This document shows positions 1 through 13,200 of a DNA stretch of 64,000 nt, one piece after another (position 1 is the first letter of the stretch; every line of letters starts with the position of its first letter). This DNA comes from Nectonema munidae (lineage: Eukaryota; Nematomorpha; Nectonematoida; Nectonematidae): assembly GCA_030549495.1 (NCBI GenBank), contig JAUIRK010000819.1, positions 548,501-612,500 of the forward strand. The letters run 5' to 3'. The notes below the pieces were generated by a model, which worked only from the letters and a program-made list of their open reading frames with translations, was not told where the DNA came from and did not search any database. Position numbers and translations under genes: made by a program.

Positions 1-221
1 TGTTTTCTGGCTAACATATTTAGAATACACAACAGAAATGAGTGTGCTTTCATCAGTGTTTTACGTTAAAAAACAATTGTAATAAAATTAATTAAAAATA
101 TACGACTAGTTACGATTGAAGTCATTAAAGATTGGAGTGCATATGTATACAAACTATCGAAAAATATAAACGATTGTTTTGTAGGGATGTATTCATATTG
201 AAAATGGTGTATCATTTAAAT

Positions 222-907
222 CATTAGTTCCCAAACTGTGGACCATGGCCCCCTGGAGGGCCATAAAACAAAATTTAAGGGGCCATAATCTGAAGCTATG
301 CATAAATAAAACCAGAGGAGTTTAGCGGGTAGATGAAGTTTGAAACTGAATCTCTCCCAGTTTTTTGATCATCAATGGCAGCTTCATATCCAAATTTATG
401 TGACTTAGCTTTTTGCCAACTTCTACCATTTTCATCAACTTATTCCTGTGAGGCTGCCTTCTCTCAACTACGTTACATTAAAACGAAATATCGCTACAGA
501 CTTGAAGTGAAGCATGAGCTACGTTGTGCTTTACGTGAAACAAAACCAAGAATCAAGAATCTTGTCGATAATCTGCAACATCACCCTTCACACTGACTAG
601 AATTGTCTCCCAACTAGAGCACTTAATTGTTACAATGTTATCAAATCTGAAGATTCAAAGATTAAATCACATAGCGTAGGATTAATAAACCTTTTCCATC
701 CAGTGGATTTTCTATGTTTCCTTCTTTTTTTTGTTTATTCTTGAAACACCTTTTAGCAAAATGCCCCTTTTAATTAATCTTATGATTATGATTGTTAAAT
801 ACTAGTAGACAGTCACGGTATTCACCGGCTATGATTGTTGTGGGGTCCATAGACAAGGATCATGTATGAAAAGTGGGTAACGATCAGAAAAAGTTTGGGA
901 ACCACTG
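222..907 (+). mobile_element. hAT transposon, internally deleted copy with intact ends
   Basis: The left end reads CATTAGTTCCCAAACT and the right end, reverse-complemented, reads CAGTGGTTCCCAAACT, a typical hAT terminal inverted repeat. It is flanked by a perfect 8-bp target duplication ATTTAAAT at 214-221 and 908-915, the size expected of hAT. At 686 bp it is far too short for an autonomous element (usually 2.5-4 kb). It keeps only the 3' tail of the transposase. It is an internal-deletion derivative that needed transposase from elsewhere. It sits in or just upstream of the srGAP intron preceding the first visible exon. Confidence 0.9.
375..596 (+). pseudogene. hAT transposase C-terminal dimerisation fragment (ZBED/FAM200-like)
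   Basis: A 73-codon open stretch contains LPFSSTYSCEAAFSQLRYIK followed by a basic KTKYRYRLEV run. This matches the C-terminal hAT dimerisation segment of ZBED5/FAM200-type transposases, whose usual motif is LPFPTTYLCEAGFS. The RNase-H-like catalytic core and the BED finger are absent, so the piece cannot be active. It lies wholly inside the hAT copy at 222-907 and reads in the same direction as the host gene. The ATG is accidental rather than a real start. Confidence 0.8.
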
Positions 908-915
908 ATTTAAAT

Positions 916-1083
916 GAATATTAAAAAAATTACAAAACAGTAAATTAAGTTTTAAATCTCGATATTCTATATATTTTCATGTTTTGCTTCTTTTATTTTG
1001 CATTTGATTTATTTGCTTACGATTCCATCCATATCTTTTAACACACTAAACAATTTTTTAAATGATTTTTTAATATTTTTAAG
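916..1083. other. Partial srGAP intron left of exon A
   Basis: The AT-rich stretch between the hAT copy and the acceptor at 1082-1083 has no coding signal. The same holds for 1-213, left of the hAT. Both are presumed to belong to the intron that precedes the first visible srGAP exon. Confidence 0.4.
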
Positions 1084-1218
1084 GCCATGAAGTCTTATTA
1101 TCAATGCTACTCGTTGTACTTAGTCATGAAACGCAAATATGATATAGCAAATACTTCATATCAAAAAATTGTGGATGCTGGAAAAGTTAGCAAAAAGAAA
1201 AAAATGTTTTATCACAAA
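1084..1218 (+). CDS. srGAP-like: srGAP exon A (F-BAR helix segment)
   Basis: The acceptor is at 1082-1083 (tttttaag) and the donor GTAAAA starts at 1219. The 45 codons begin AMKSYYQCYSLYLVMKRKYD, aligning with the human srGAP segment VMKTYHMYNADSISAQSKL of the F-BAR domain. It ends in a lysine-rich stretch resembling the human VKKIEKMKEKR region. Phase is 0 at both ends. The 3' limit is less certain because the reading frame continues open for about 19 codons into the intron. Confidence 0.68.
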
Positions 1219-4200
1219 GTAAAAAATCTCATTTATAAAAAAATATTTTTGCTTTCATTTCTTGGTTCTTTGTAATTTGCGCTTGTGTGTGTGTGTGTGT
1301 GTGTAAGAAATAGCGCATTATTAATTTATATTTAACTAATTTTACATCGCTCTCTCTTTTTTAAATCAGAAAAGGGTGTATTTCTTTTTTAATTAAAATG
1401 ACGTGTTTCACGCAAAAAATCTCACTTTATTTCGTTTGTCTCGCATTATAAGCAAAGACTATTTGGTGCCTGGTTGGAATACGAATTATTGATATATACA
1501 GACTTGTCGCCAGACTACCAACATATAGGGGTGAAGCAGATTTGCGCAGGAGGAGACGACGAAGTTAATAAAATGCATATAAATTTATATACTCTAAATC
1601 AAGAAATTTTCGCGGAAGTTATATTTTCGCAATTTGTGAGTTAAAAAAAGTTGGAGTAGTGTTATTTTCACGAGCAACCATATCTTTTCAAATTATCTTC
1701 ATATGTTATACTTATTTTTCTATGCAGGAATTTCACATTAATATATTCTCAAGTATAGAGGTGGCTATAAATGTTGGGTGTCAAAAAAGTTCAAATTCTA
1801 TTTCCACTATTGGGGAAGTGACTAAAATATTTATAAAATCTTTCGCACAGATTGTTTCGTAGAAAATGGGTTTAGTGCTGTAAATAAAATTGTATGTAAT
1901 GAAGGAAGGCGTATATAGATAAGTTGAGTATTGTGTGATAGCAGAATTATTTCAGTAATATCAAAGCTAACATTTAAATTTCGAAGATAAACACCAAACT
2001 TAAGCGTTATATGAAAGTCTATTCATTTTTTTATTCCTAAAGGAATGGATTTTATAAGTAAGGTACGTTTTTTTGAAAAATCTTTTTGAAGGAGGCGTTG
2101 AGTAAGGAAAGTTTGGTAAACACTATCCTAGACTTAATGTATATAACTGAAAGAGACTTTGATCTGAAATCATATTCAAATTTATGTAATGAATTGGTAA
2201 CTAATAAATTTTGAAGCGTAAATTTAATTCATTCATAATTTTGGCATGCAAATTTTTATAACTTTTAATCTGGTATAAACGTAAACCCAAATAGTTAAAT
2301 AAAATATGAGCATCATTTAAAATTGATCTTCCATTTTATGTGTGTAACTAGTCCCGTCATGAAATAATATTAGGTAACATCAAAATCAACGAAACCGACA
2401 TAAAAAAGAAATGTCATCAAATATTATAAGGCCGCAAAGTTTAAATTCAGATTAACCCGTTATCGGGCAGAATAATCAGACGATATCTAATGTAAAGCAG
2501 AAGATTTGAATTAAAAAGCATTGATAAACGCAGACGATTTTATTTTTGTAAAGTCGTGGTTGATAACCGGTGAGCATGCATATATCATGAAAGATTATGG
2601 ATATTTTATCAAACTGTTAGTAAATAGCACTTACCAGCTGTGCGAGAAAAATTTGGCGCAATACAATTCAATTTTTTAATTCAAATAAAGCACTTCATGT
2701 TTATAAAAAATAATAACATTGTTTGGTGCAGGATCGTGGATGGGTAAACTATTTTGCGACTTTGTCTCCACTTATTTGTATTTTTGTGACCGTAATTCCA
2801 TTTATCTTTACTTTTTTTTTAACACTGATGGCTTCCACTATTTATCTTTATGCCACTTTGACTTTAAAATTTATGAGTATGAAACATCAACTTTTCAGTG
2901 TCAAATGTTATAAATCTCCAACTGTCCTTAATCTTACACGCTTGTGCTTTATATGTCGCAACGTAAAATGTTTGATTTTTCTTCTTCTGCATATTTTTTT
3001 AAATTGACGTTTTAAACTTTTTTATCTAACTAAAACATAGATTATTTTTTCAAAAGTTTCGTTAAAAAAAATTAATTCCCTCATAACTTGAGCTTTGTTC
3101 CTTTACAAAGTTATATCAGAAGAAGTTCATTCTTTAATTTTATTGATTTTTTTCAATTCTATTAGTTTCAAAAACACAATCTTAGATCAAATTCAAAATG
3201 ATAAAGATTTTTACTTAGAGTTTTTCATCGTTGGGTGGGCACTAAAAGGAGTGCCTGTGGATTTATTTTTAAGCCTGACACTTATGTATATAAAAATTTT
3301 TATGCCAAAATCAACTCTTACGAAAGAGTGCAAACCATTTGAATATTGGAAATAATTACTTGTTTTTTGATAAATGCGTGAAGGCTATGAAGATCTCGCG
3401 ATGATGCGTTCTCTAAGCATTGTGAAGGACTATACGAGTTGAAATGAACAATGCGCATGTCAAAACTATGAAGAATTGCTCTGTAGAAAAAAAAGTTCTT
3501 GATGCTTTGCATAACATTACTCTAAAGGTTGCTATGCCAGATTTAGAAGTCGACTTCGCTTTTAGTTGTTGTCTTAGAAATGCTTTGCTTTTTAAATAAT
3601 CTATTATTTTCAATAAATTGATTTTTGACTAAACTATTTACTTTATATATTACTTCATTCTTTTTTGTAGAAAACTATCACATTTATATCGAACATAAAC
3701 CAATTATTTACTCTTCTTTTAACATTGGAGCCTTTACAGTGTAAAGTTTACACTCAACGAACAAAGTATAAAATTTTATCAAGCATAAAGAATAAGCGTA
3801 AAACAAGACCCAGCATTTTTATAGGATGAACTTATCCAAAAATAAACATGAAGAACTAATAATAGAATTACAACTTTTTATCAGTAGTTCCCAACATTCC
3901 ATTTTAGGCCAAAAAATAATTAATATATTTGAAATTTAGATGATATCAAATTTGTCCAAAAATTTATTATATTATTATATACTAGAAGCGAAGATAGAGA
4001 GAGCAGGCTAAATATTACAAAATTGTTACTTTTTATCAAAAAAGTTTTTCACTACAATACACTGTATATTATTTGTTTATTTACTTTTACTTATACCCAG
4101 GTTAGAGAACACTATTCATAGTTGTTCACACTTCCCAAATTATTTTTTTAACACGGCCTTGCGTAAAAAAGAAAAACAATTTATATCATATTTTCACTTA

Positions 4201-7200
4201 TAAATTTATGAAATATTCAGATGTTAGATATTAATTCTAAAAATTTTTTTTGAGTTGTTGGTATCACATCCAAGTGAAGAAAAATCTTCCATAGCCAGAC
4301 AGATGGTATTGATAGTCACGATCGGGAATGATTTTATGCTAAATTACTTAACCTCTCTAACTCTTTTTAATGAGTTTTTATATAATTTAAAGCAGGCTAT
4401 TTTTGTATTGTAAGAAACAGGTGTCCCATTGAACTTGAAAAGGTTAAAATACTTCTATATCAAATAGAATAAATTAACCTAGAAAAGCCAAATGGTCAGT
4501 AACATTTTTTGAATTTCTTTTTTTCAGTTTGAAAAGAAATATTTTTGTGTTACATTAGTGCAAACATTCTAAATTGTTTTATTTTTGTCTTTGTTAACTT
4601 TTATGTTAGAGGTTGTATATAACCAATAGGGCATTTCTAGATACAAATAAATTGGCCATTAATTTCACCCACTTTTCTGAGATTTTCAATCGCAACTTTT
4701 TTTCAATTTAGAGAAAGGATAAATTTGAGGGATGTGAAATAAACGCTGATCGCTCACGCAATCACTACTTAACTTCACTCGTTGCTACGAATTCAGTCAT
4801 TCACAAGTTTTATCAAGAAGATGTTTCTGATATCATCGACGTATCACTTCTTTTTACTTGAACATTGTGATGGAGGGAGGTTTTTTTGGGATCCAGAAAG
4901 TGCAGCAAATTTTAGCTCATTCATTTTTATTTAAAACCACATCTAAGATAAACTTAGAAAACCTATTTTTTTAAAGAGAGATGCGTAACAAGCGAATTAC
5001 AAAGTGATAAATATTTATAAATTTTATCACTAGTTTGCATTATATGGTTAAAAAAATAGTATACTTTTTTATGTAATTTTTTTTAACATTTTATAATGTA
5101 CATGTGTTAAATTGATGAAATTTTTTGAAACTTAACAAATTCTACAAAAATATTTTTAACACCTTTTTAACTAAATTTTATAAAAAAAATAATATATTTT
5201 TCATTGACTGAAAGAAATTGGCCCACAGCTAAAGATTTTATCCTATATACATATCTAGGAATTATATTTAATTAGCTATATTAAATTTTTTGAAAAAATT
5301 TAAACTAGTTCCTAAATTTAAAAAAGTTTAGCTATTTATTTTTCAATTTGCATAACATTTCATTCAAGAAATTAAACCTGAGACTTAAGTTTTTTTAGTT
5401 TTTTTAATAATACCGTTATTTTACGCCCCTTCCCCTCACTTACATTGTTATTATTAGTAAGTATAGTTTAATAGTATTGATATAATTAATCAATTGTCGA
5501 AAACATCAATCATTGATCTGTCAAAAACGCCAATCAATTTTTTTCATTTATTTTGGAAAATTAGTTTTTCCAAAATATCATTGCCATTTTGCATTTAACA
5601 AGCATTTATTCGTGGACGCAGCGTCATTATTTTCATGTTATAAATTTAAATCTAGCATTTTAGAAGTTGGAACATTTTGCACTTCTCATGAGGTGGATAA
5701 CTCTGAAACAGGGCGTCCATTGCTAAATCCCTCTGTCTAAATTGCTAAATGGCGTTAAAACGTATAGAAATGTATTATAGCGATATTTTTTTAAGTATAA
5801 GTTTGAAAAAAATTGTCAATAAAATGAACAAAATCCAATAAAATTGGTAATAAAAGCTACTAAATAAACTAGGGTATAGAGGTTTAAAAAATAAACATTA
5901 ATCTTTGTTCTTCTATAATTTGCATCGATCTTTTAGTGTGCAAATACGGGCTTCCATCAAAATATCGTCGAAACATTTAAATCGATTGTTAATGCTGAAA
6001 CTGCCACCAGTAAACTCAAAGTGCGATCTTGTAAAAGTATCAATGATTCCATTTCTCGCATCAATCCAGACAGTGACAAACAACTCTTTTTCCAATTCTA
6101 CAACTCCGCATTTCAACTCCCAAATCGACTCCTCTTCCTGCCTTTCAAAAGCGATGACGTACGGTTTTTCCATTTTTCGTGATTTTTTCGCGTGAGTTAC
6201 TGAAGTCATTTTCTTTTTTAGGTTAATTTTTTTCGAGCTAACACAGCTTTTTTCGACGAAGCTTGTTATCGTGTGAAACAGATTGCTTCCCGCATACAAA
6301 ACTTATCCACAGAAAATGAGGAAACGTGGAAAACCTTGGAAAGCACCGAGAAAATATTTCTTTCTATGATGCAGAAATTATTCATTCTGGATCCTGTCAT
6401 CATATTCAATAAATACTTGCGGGGATCAGAATTGCCTTCCATGACTTCACAATCCTCCATCACAGAGTCTGTTTCCAGTGAAGAACATTTGGATTCTTTA
6501 GCAAAAGTAAAACAGGATAAAAATGAAATTCAAGCATTCTACTTAAAGGTACAACAAAGTTCTTTATAAAGAGAATATTTAGATATCAATTCAACAGTAG
6601 ACACATGAGGTTTTTTTTAAAAGGTTACCCTATCCGACTTTTGATTAAAAATTTGGTTCCTTTTGCTAAATTGATTCCAAAATTCTATTACACTTATTTA
6701 TTAAAAAATTATATATAGTATTATAGAACTGTAGAGTTTTTACTAACTAACAAAAAAAATTTTTTTTTTCAATAAGATAGATAATTTTAGCAGAATATAT
6801 AGAAAAATCATAAATCAAATAGATAAATAAAATATTATGTGGAAATTGTATATCTTAAATATTTCACAATTTATTAAATTTTCTTCTAAAGTCAATCAAT
6901 TAAAATTTGTGTTTAAACCTTTGATAAATCATATCATTGATATAATTTTCTTAATCTTGCATATCACTTTAAAAATGTAAAAATAAGGAATATATGCAAG
7001 CACGTATTTGGTAGGGGGACTGGGCTAACCTGATCTAACTTTTTCCTCTCAGATTTACTCCTCCAATTTTGCATTTTCATCACTTCAAAATTCACAAGTT
7101 TTGATGCTTTTAAGCATATTATATATATTTTTTTATCATTATCGGTTTGAGCCAAGTTATTTCCCGTCTTGGAGAAAGCTTCTAATTTAAACTCAAATGG

Positions 7201-10200
7201 CTTATCAACAAAAATCTACTATTTCTTTAAAGTGTTATTCGTTCACAATCATTGTGTGGGTAAGAATCTGAAAAAGTGATAATAAATTACTGTATATTCA
7301 TGCCCATGTTTTAAATGCTGATAAAATGATAGCATTTATCACATCTATTTTTAGTTGCAACTTTTGAAAAAGACCCCTTTCCATTAAATTTTTTAAATGC
7401 AAGAAATGAGCGTAATATGTCTTCAAATGGTTGCAAACATCTTTGTATAGTAGACTAATTTTTGAATAAAATGATGATATTAGGTGAAATAATGTAATCC
7501 TTTTTTTGCATAGAAATTTGAAGAATTTTTAAAGCGCAAAAGCATAATCTGTAGACTACAATCAAAGTATGAGTATATCAAGTCTGTTTTGGAAGTCTTT
7601 CCCGACTACTATCCTCCTTCAGACGTGAATGTTATATACTTTCCGAAGAAAAGACTAGGTCAATCAAACAAAAAAAATGCCAGACTTTTTGGCGGAACTA
7701 TTGATGAGTATTGTCTGGTAAGATATGCACAACCTAAACTTCATATATTCCTATGATTTGTATATTTTCATCTTTTAAATAATTTATAGTAACTGACTTA
7801 GCCTTTCTTCAGAGGGGGATCCCTCTCTCTTTCAACGAGGAAATTATTTTATGTTTTTGCTTGTTAATTTGTGTCCCCCATTGACACAAATAACTGGCCT
7901 CGCCACACTTTCAAACAAAATTGGTCATCAGTGAATACGAAATAGAAATAGTCTGCCTTAAGTTATATGAAAATTCATTCAAAAAGAATAGCAGATGATT
8001 AATTTTATAAAATCAATGCCTGAAATGTTTTAATTGATCTATGTTCCACATATTTAACTTGTAGATTACTAAAAATGATCATTTTTCTATGCCCAGTATT
8101 TTTAGCTTATCACTACTTTCGATTTCCGTAGCTTTTTTATTACTTTTCTCCCTCTACCTTTTTTCATACTCCTCACTTTGTCGGCATTTAGTCCACACAC
8201 ACCAGTCACGTATAAAAAGAACTGTTATATGTTAATAAGTTTATTCCCCATTTTGCGTTCAAGCATTGAAGAATATTCTGTCATTGGATGCAATACTGAT
8301 AACAAAAAAGAGATGTAGACAATTAACATTGAACATACGTTCTTATACACCTACTTATTAAGAACTTGAAGTTAAAGTGAAAAGAAATAACTTTGATAGC
8401 TTCTTCTCTAATGAAGTAAGTAAAAAAAGATTTTGAACTAACCAATGAACGATCTAACTTGGTCAACATGAAGAAAGTTAAGCAATGGTAGACTTTTGAA
8501 TATAAATATTTCTTAAAGTGTGTTTCAAGCTAAAGCTTCTTATGACTTTGTTTAATGTAAAATTTTTGTGATAATGATGCAGAATTCATGTAAAGCATAT
8601 GGTGGCATCAGTTTATTGGACTATTTTCTACCAATGAAATAGGGGATACTACTTAATTTGAGTGACATCAAAGATGAAAATATCTCTTTAAACTTTATAC
8701 AAAATTCAAGCGTAAATGTATATTGCAATTCGAAGAATTTAGCAAAAATAATGTTATATTCAGCAGTGTATATGCAAAGCATGCTAGCGTATATCCAAAT
8801 TTTCATCGTTGATGTCAATCAAGTAGGATCACATATTTCATTGTTACAAAGTCATCCAATATACTGAGGGCTCATCCGATACAAAGAACCGGGAGCATTA
8901 CAATTGTGAATATATTTACCTTTTTACCTTAATTCTAACTGAAGAATCAAAAAGCAGCTGCAGTGGCTTTAAGCATTCCTTTTAAATAATATCTTTTTTT
9001 CTTATTTATATCCTAATTAATATTTTTATAGGCGTGGTTTCAGATACCTTCATGATTTCTAAATTGACCTTTATTGGCCACTGTGGTCCGTTCCCTTCCC
9101 CAGCTCTACCAAGTTTTCTCTTTTTCCCCTCCTGCATTCTTTCAAGCGCCTTTTATTTCATGAAAAAGAGAGAATGTGTTTCGTTCTCACGTAATATCGG
9201 CACAGAGTGTCAAGATTAGATTGCGCTATTATCACGATTTGTATATACACTGATGATGATGACTTGTTGTGACTCCCATTCTGGAAATTTAGGAATTTTC
9301 CTTTTTTAAAATTAGTTAAACCCTTTATTTAGATTTTAGAGAGTATAGGCATTGAAGAAACTGTTAAGTCGTATCGTATAAGAACAAAATAGAACAACAT
9401 TGTTTAATCAAAAGTGAAAGATTATTATAATTTATTAGATGAATTAAGGTATTGACTAATTTGCAACTTAACTGAAAAACACAAAATATGATCGTGATGA
9501 ACAACTCTTCATAATAACCGTTATAACGCGGATCATTATAGCGCGATATCGCTTATAACGCGGTTATATCTTGGCTCCCATTTTTACACGCGTATATGAC
9601 ATACTCAGCTTCAATATTCAACTTTGAAATCCAAATATTTTGCGTTTTGGAGAAAATATTTCAAAAAAAGAAGCTAAAAGAAGAGTTTTCAAGTGTACAT
9701 AGATGTTTTTTTGTTCTAATAAAAATTTTTCTAATAAAACTTACAGGTTGTTTGTGACATTTCTTTTACACTTTAGTACTTTTCAAATTTTAGTTTTAGG
9801 AGTGTTGTGTAATGTTTTCTATATAACCAACTGAAAAATCCCGTCTATGTAAATATTTAACTTGTATTGGAAAATTATAACGCGAGTAGTTATTATGGAC
9901 CCCGGTTACTGCGTTATAACGGTTCCACACTGTATATGTTTTTTCGTTATTTAACAAGTATGAATGAAATATAGAGTATGTCAAGATGAAGAGAGTGAAA
10001 TATAGTAGATTTTTGTAAACCAATTGTCGCATAATATTGTAAATTTTTTTTCCAAATTTCATTAAACAAACTTTTAACTTTTTAACTATGTTACCATTTT
10101 CAAAAATTATCTCATCATCACTACAGAAAGCACTTTTTGTTTCAAAATGATATAATATAGGTTTTATACGTTGATTGATGTTTGTTTCTGAATATAATAA

Positions 10201-13200
10201 ATTCGTCTCTTAAATATTGATACATATTATTATTAGCATTTAAAATATCTTATTTTTAATTAGGCCACGTCTCAAGAAATTCCTTTTATCGTCACTTCTT
10301 GCATTCAATTCCTCAATTTATATGGTATTTTGTTATTTTCTCATTTATTATGTTACAATATGTGTCATTTTTCAACTACAAAAATTTTCGTAGGGATATT
10401 TTTCCTTTCTCACAATTTAACATTCTTAGTCCTCTATCTTAATTTCCTCCTTAATTTCATACATAATGGAATAGTTTGGTCATTATTATTTAAAAACACT
10501 TTCTATAAACTTGCGTTCATTTTAAACTCCCATATGTTATACTTAAATTTAAGTGACAAACAGAAATTCTTCGTAGGCAATTTAGGGTTGCTTTTATTGA
10601 TATCCTGTCATTATACACTAAACATAGAATTTAAAAATACAAATACAATAAAATATAAACATATTTGATCCAACCCTGTCCATAACCACAGAAATTATAT
10701 GCACTTGGTGGACCCAAATTTTTTTTCAAACAATAAAATTCTAAATCTGAACAAAAAAATAAATCACTGATGCTGGTCATAACGACTTTTTTTCACGAAA
10801 TAATTCACCTTTCTTCAAACGTCTTTAGTGTGATTGGGCGAGCGACATGTACAAGGACAAATGGGTTACACTTGTGCAGTAGAATTTTCTTTCAGCGATC
10901 GTTTGCTCTCTCCAATGAGCCGTCTCCAATTTTTTTTTCAAACTGTGGCACAATATATATACATTACACCAATTTCTTCTCTTGAAAAATCAGCATACTC
11001 TTGATGCCTATTTGAGTAATCTTCTTGTACACTGGATCACTCTTCGTCACTAATGTCAACTAGTTTTCCGAAGATAGGTATTGCAACTTGGCTCCCTCCA
11101 AATCATGTGAATACCGTACTTGTGACAACTATTTTTGCCTTTGGCCCACGGACCAAGATATACTTTGAGTATGTCTTGCATATCACATGTTCCTTTGACG
11201 CGTTATCCTGGAAACTTAGTTTAAAACTAAAATAATCATGGTAAGCACTCTTTGTGGAACGTGTGACTGACTTGAATGGCTCAATTTGTTGAACAGTATT
11301 TGTTTTTTAAATTAAAAGTTTATTCTTGCTAAAATGCAAAAATTTTGAAGTAAAAATATAAGCTAAAAATAATAATTTATAATTAAAAAATTTTATACAT
11401 TATAGCGCATTGAAACCAAGAATATTTAAGAGAAAATGGTATTTTTATTGTGATTATTATGTGTCGTATGAAGTAAAAGAATTTTTCTTCATTGGTTCTA
11501 AATGATTTAAATCTGTCATTCGTCTATTCTCGTGAAATTATCGCTAATTTGATTGATAACATACAAGAGGAAGGTCTAATAACAAAGATAGAATTTGTTA
11601 ACTGAAGAAATTTAATAGCTTTTCCTCCTGTGTGGTACACACATTAATTGTGTGTACTAAGTGTATTGTGTATTAAGTGCATGATCGTGTATATATATAC
11701 GTTTTATTTAGGACTTCATCATCAAGGCATTTTCAGAATATCCGGTGCACAAACAGATATAAACGAATTTAAACTTGCCTTTGAAAATGGTATTTATTTT
11801 ATAAATTTTGTTAAACTCAGGGCCTTTGATAAGAGGAATTGGCTGTCGAGGGAGGCCCTATTAAATTGTACCCGCTCGCCCTGTACTTAGGGTGTGGCAA
11901 AGGGGCTGGCTAATCTTTTAATAACATACGTGATTAAGTCCTCGATTCATGTTAAGTCTTCGAGATACGTGATTAAGTCTTTCTTTAAGCGAAATCGATC
12001 AATTTTAGAAAACTCATATTTCCATTAAAACATAATAGAGAAGCAATTTCTTTCTTTTAATTGATCTATTATTGTAGAAGTAGTATGTTGTATGCATATT
12101 TTATTTAATTTTTTCTCTCTAGGATATCCCTAAAAACCTTTTAGTCTAGCGTTCCTAAAATGGGAACATTTTTTAAAATGAAAAAAGGTAAGAATTTAAT
12201 TTTTTTAATTAAAAAAAAAGCTTTTTTGATTGAAAATAACCTTATTTTTAAATTTTCATCAATATAATCCAGTCTTATTAAATAGGTCAGAGAAAAAAAA
12301 TTATTGATCTAGACTTAAAAATGTTCGAAGAGGTGTTCAAAGTTCCGATTGTATATAAAGCACTTCTGCTCTTAGAAATATAAATGTAATTTTTTGCAAT
12401 AATTAGGAGACAATAGTTTTGGAAAAAATGCTGATTGTGAAATTTAATGTCATCATGAGACACCCTATCCATACATTTTTAGCTCTCTAAATTTCTAGGC
12501 TGCTATCTTTTGAAGCTAATGCATACTCTACTCTAATCCTAGGCAGCAATTTTTCATTGGAGGTAAACATATGTTGATTTAAAAGTTTTTTGTCTTATCA
12601 AAATTAAAATATAACTAAAAGAAAGTCTTTTTAAGTTACATATAGATCAAAAAAGAATATTCCAACTGGCGCTCATAATTATTTTCTTTCTTTTTTGCAA
12701 CATTTTTAGTTTTTTTTTAACTGGGAATTAGAAAAATTTTAACCAATAAGACTTTATTTCGTTATATAAAAGACGAAAAAGTAAATTTCAAAATGTTCTT
12801 TCAAAAAAGTAGAGACTTTCCCTACGGTGCACCTAAGAATGTTTTGGAGATACCATCGTGACTTGAAGCACTTCACGCAAATCTTTTTCAACGTGTTCCA
12901 TATGGCTACAGTTGATCTACAGAAAATATTGAGTGCCCCACTAATAAAAGTTTTTACAAAAGTTTCAATCGGTCCTAGATATACTCGGTCTCTTTGTAGA
13001 ATTGTAAAAAATGATCAGGTTATCTAAAAAAGCTCCAGAAAGGCAAATAAAATGTTTAATTGCATACTTAAGATTAATTAAAACAATATTTAGATTATTA
13101 TGTAAAAGATTATAGGATTTTGGTAGACAGAAATAAGAAAACTCATGCACAGAAAGCTTCGTCTCTCAGTTAATTATATAGAAATTTGGTAATTTAAAAT

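Larger units (their letters stand above)
1219..4711 (+). other. srGAP intron A-B
   Basis: AT-rich intron of about 3.5 kb. It holds the TG microsatellite (1284-1304) and a partial piggyBac-type MITE (2456 to about 2570). A stretch at about 3375-3600 is less AT-rich than its surroundings; it carries a short open run with no family I recognise. No further F-BAR exon was found, and the exon A to B join needs none. Confidence 0.5.

Noticed and set aside
2719-3355. Several overlapping hydrophobic + strand frames in intron A-B
   Set aside because: T-rich DNA translates to Phe/Leu-rich stretches. No exon is needed there by phase, and none matches F-BAR sequence.
5913-6299. 128-codon minus-strand open frame
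   Set aside because: It is the antisense of srGAP exons C and D, which match the srGAP family in sense. No independent support.
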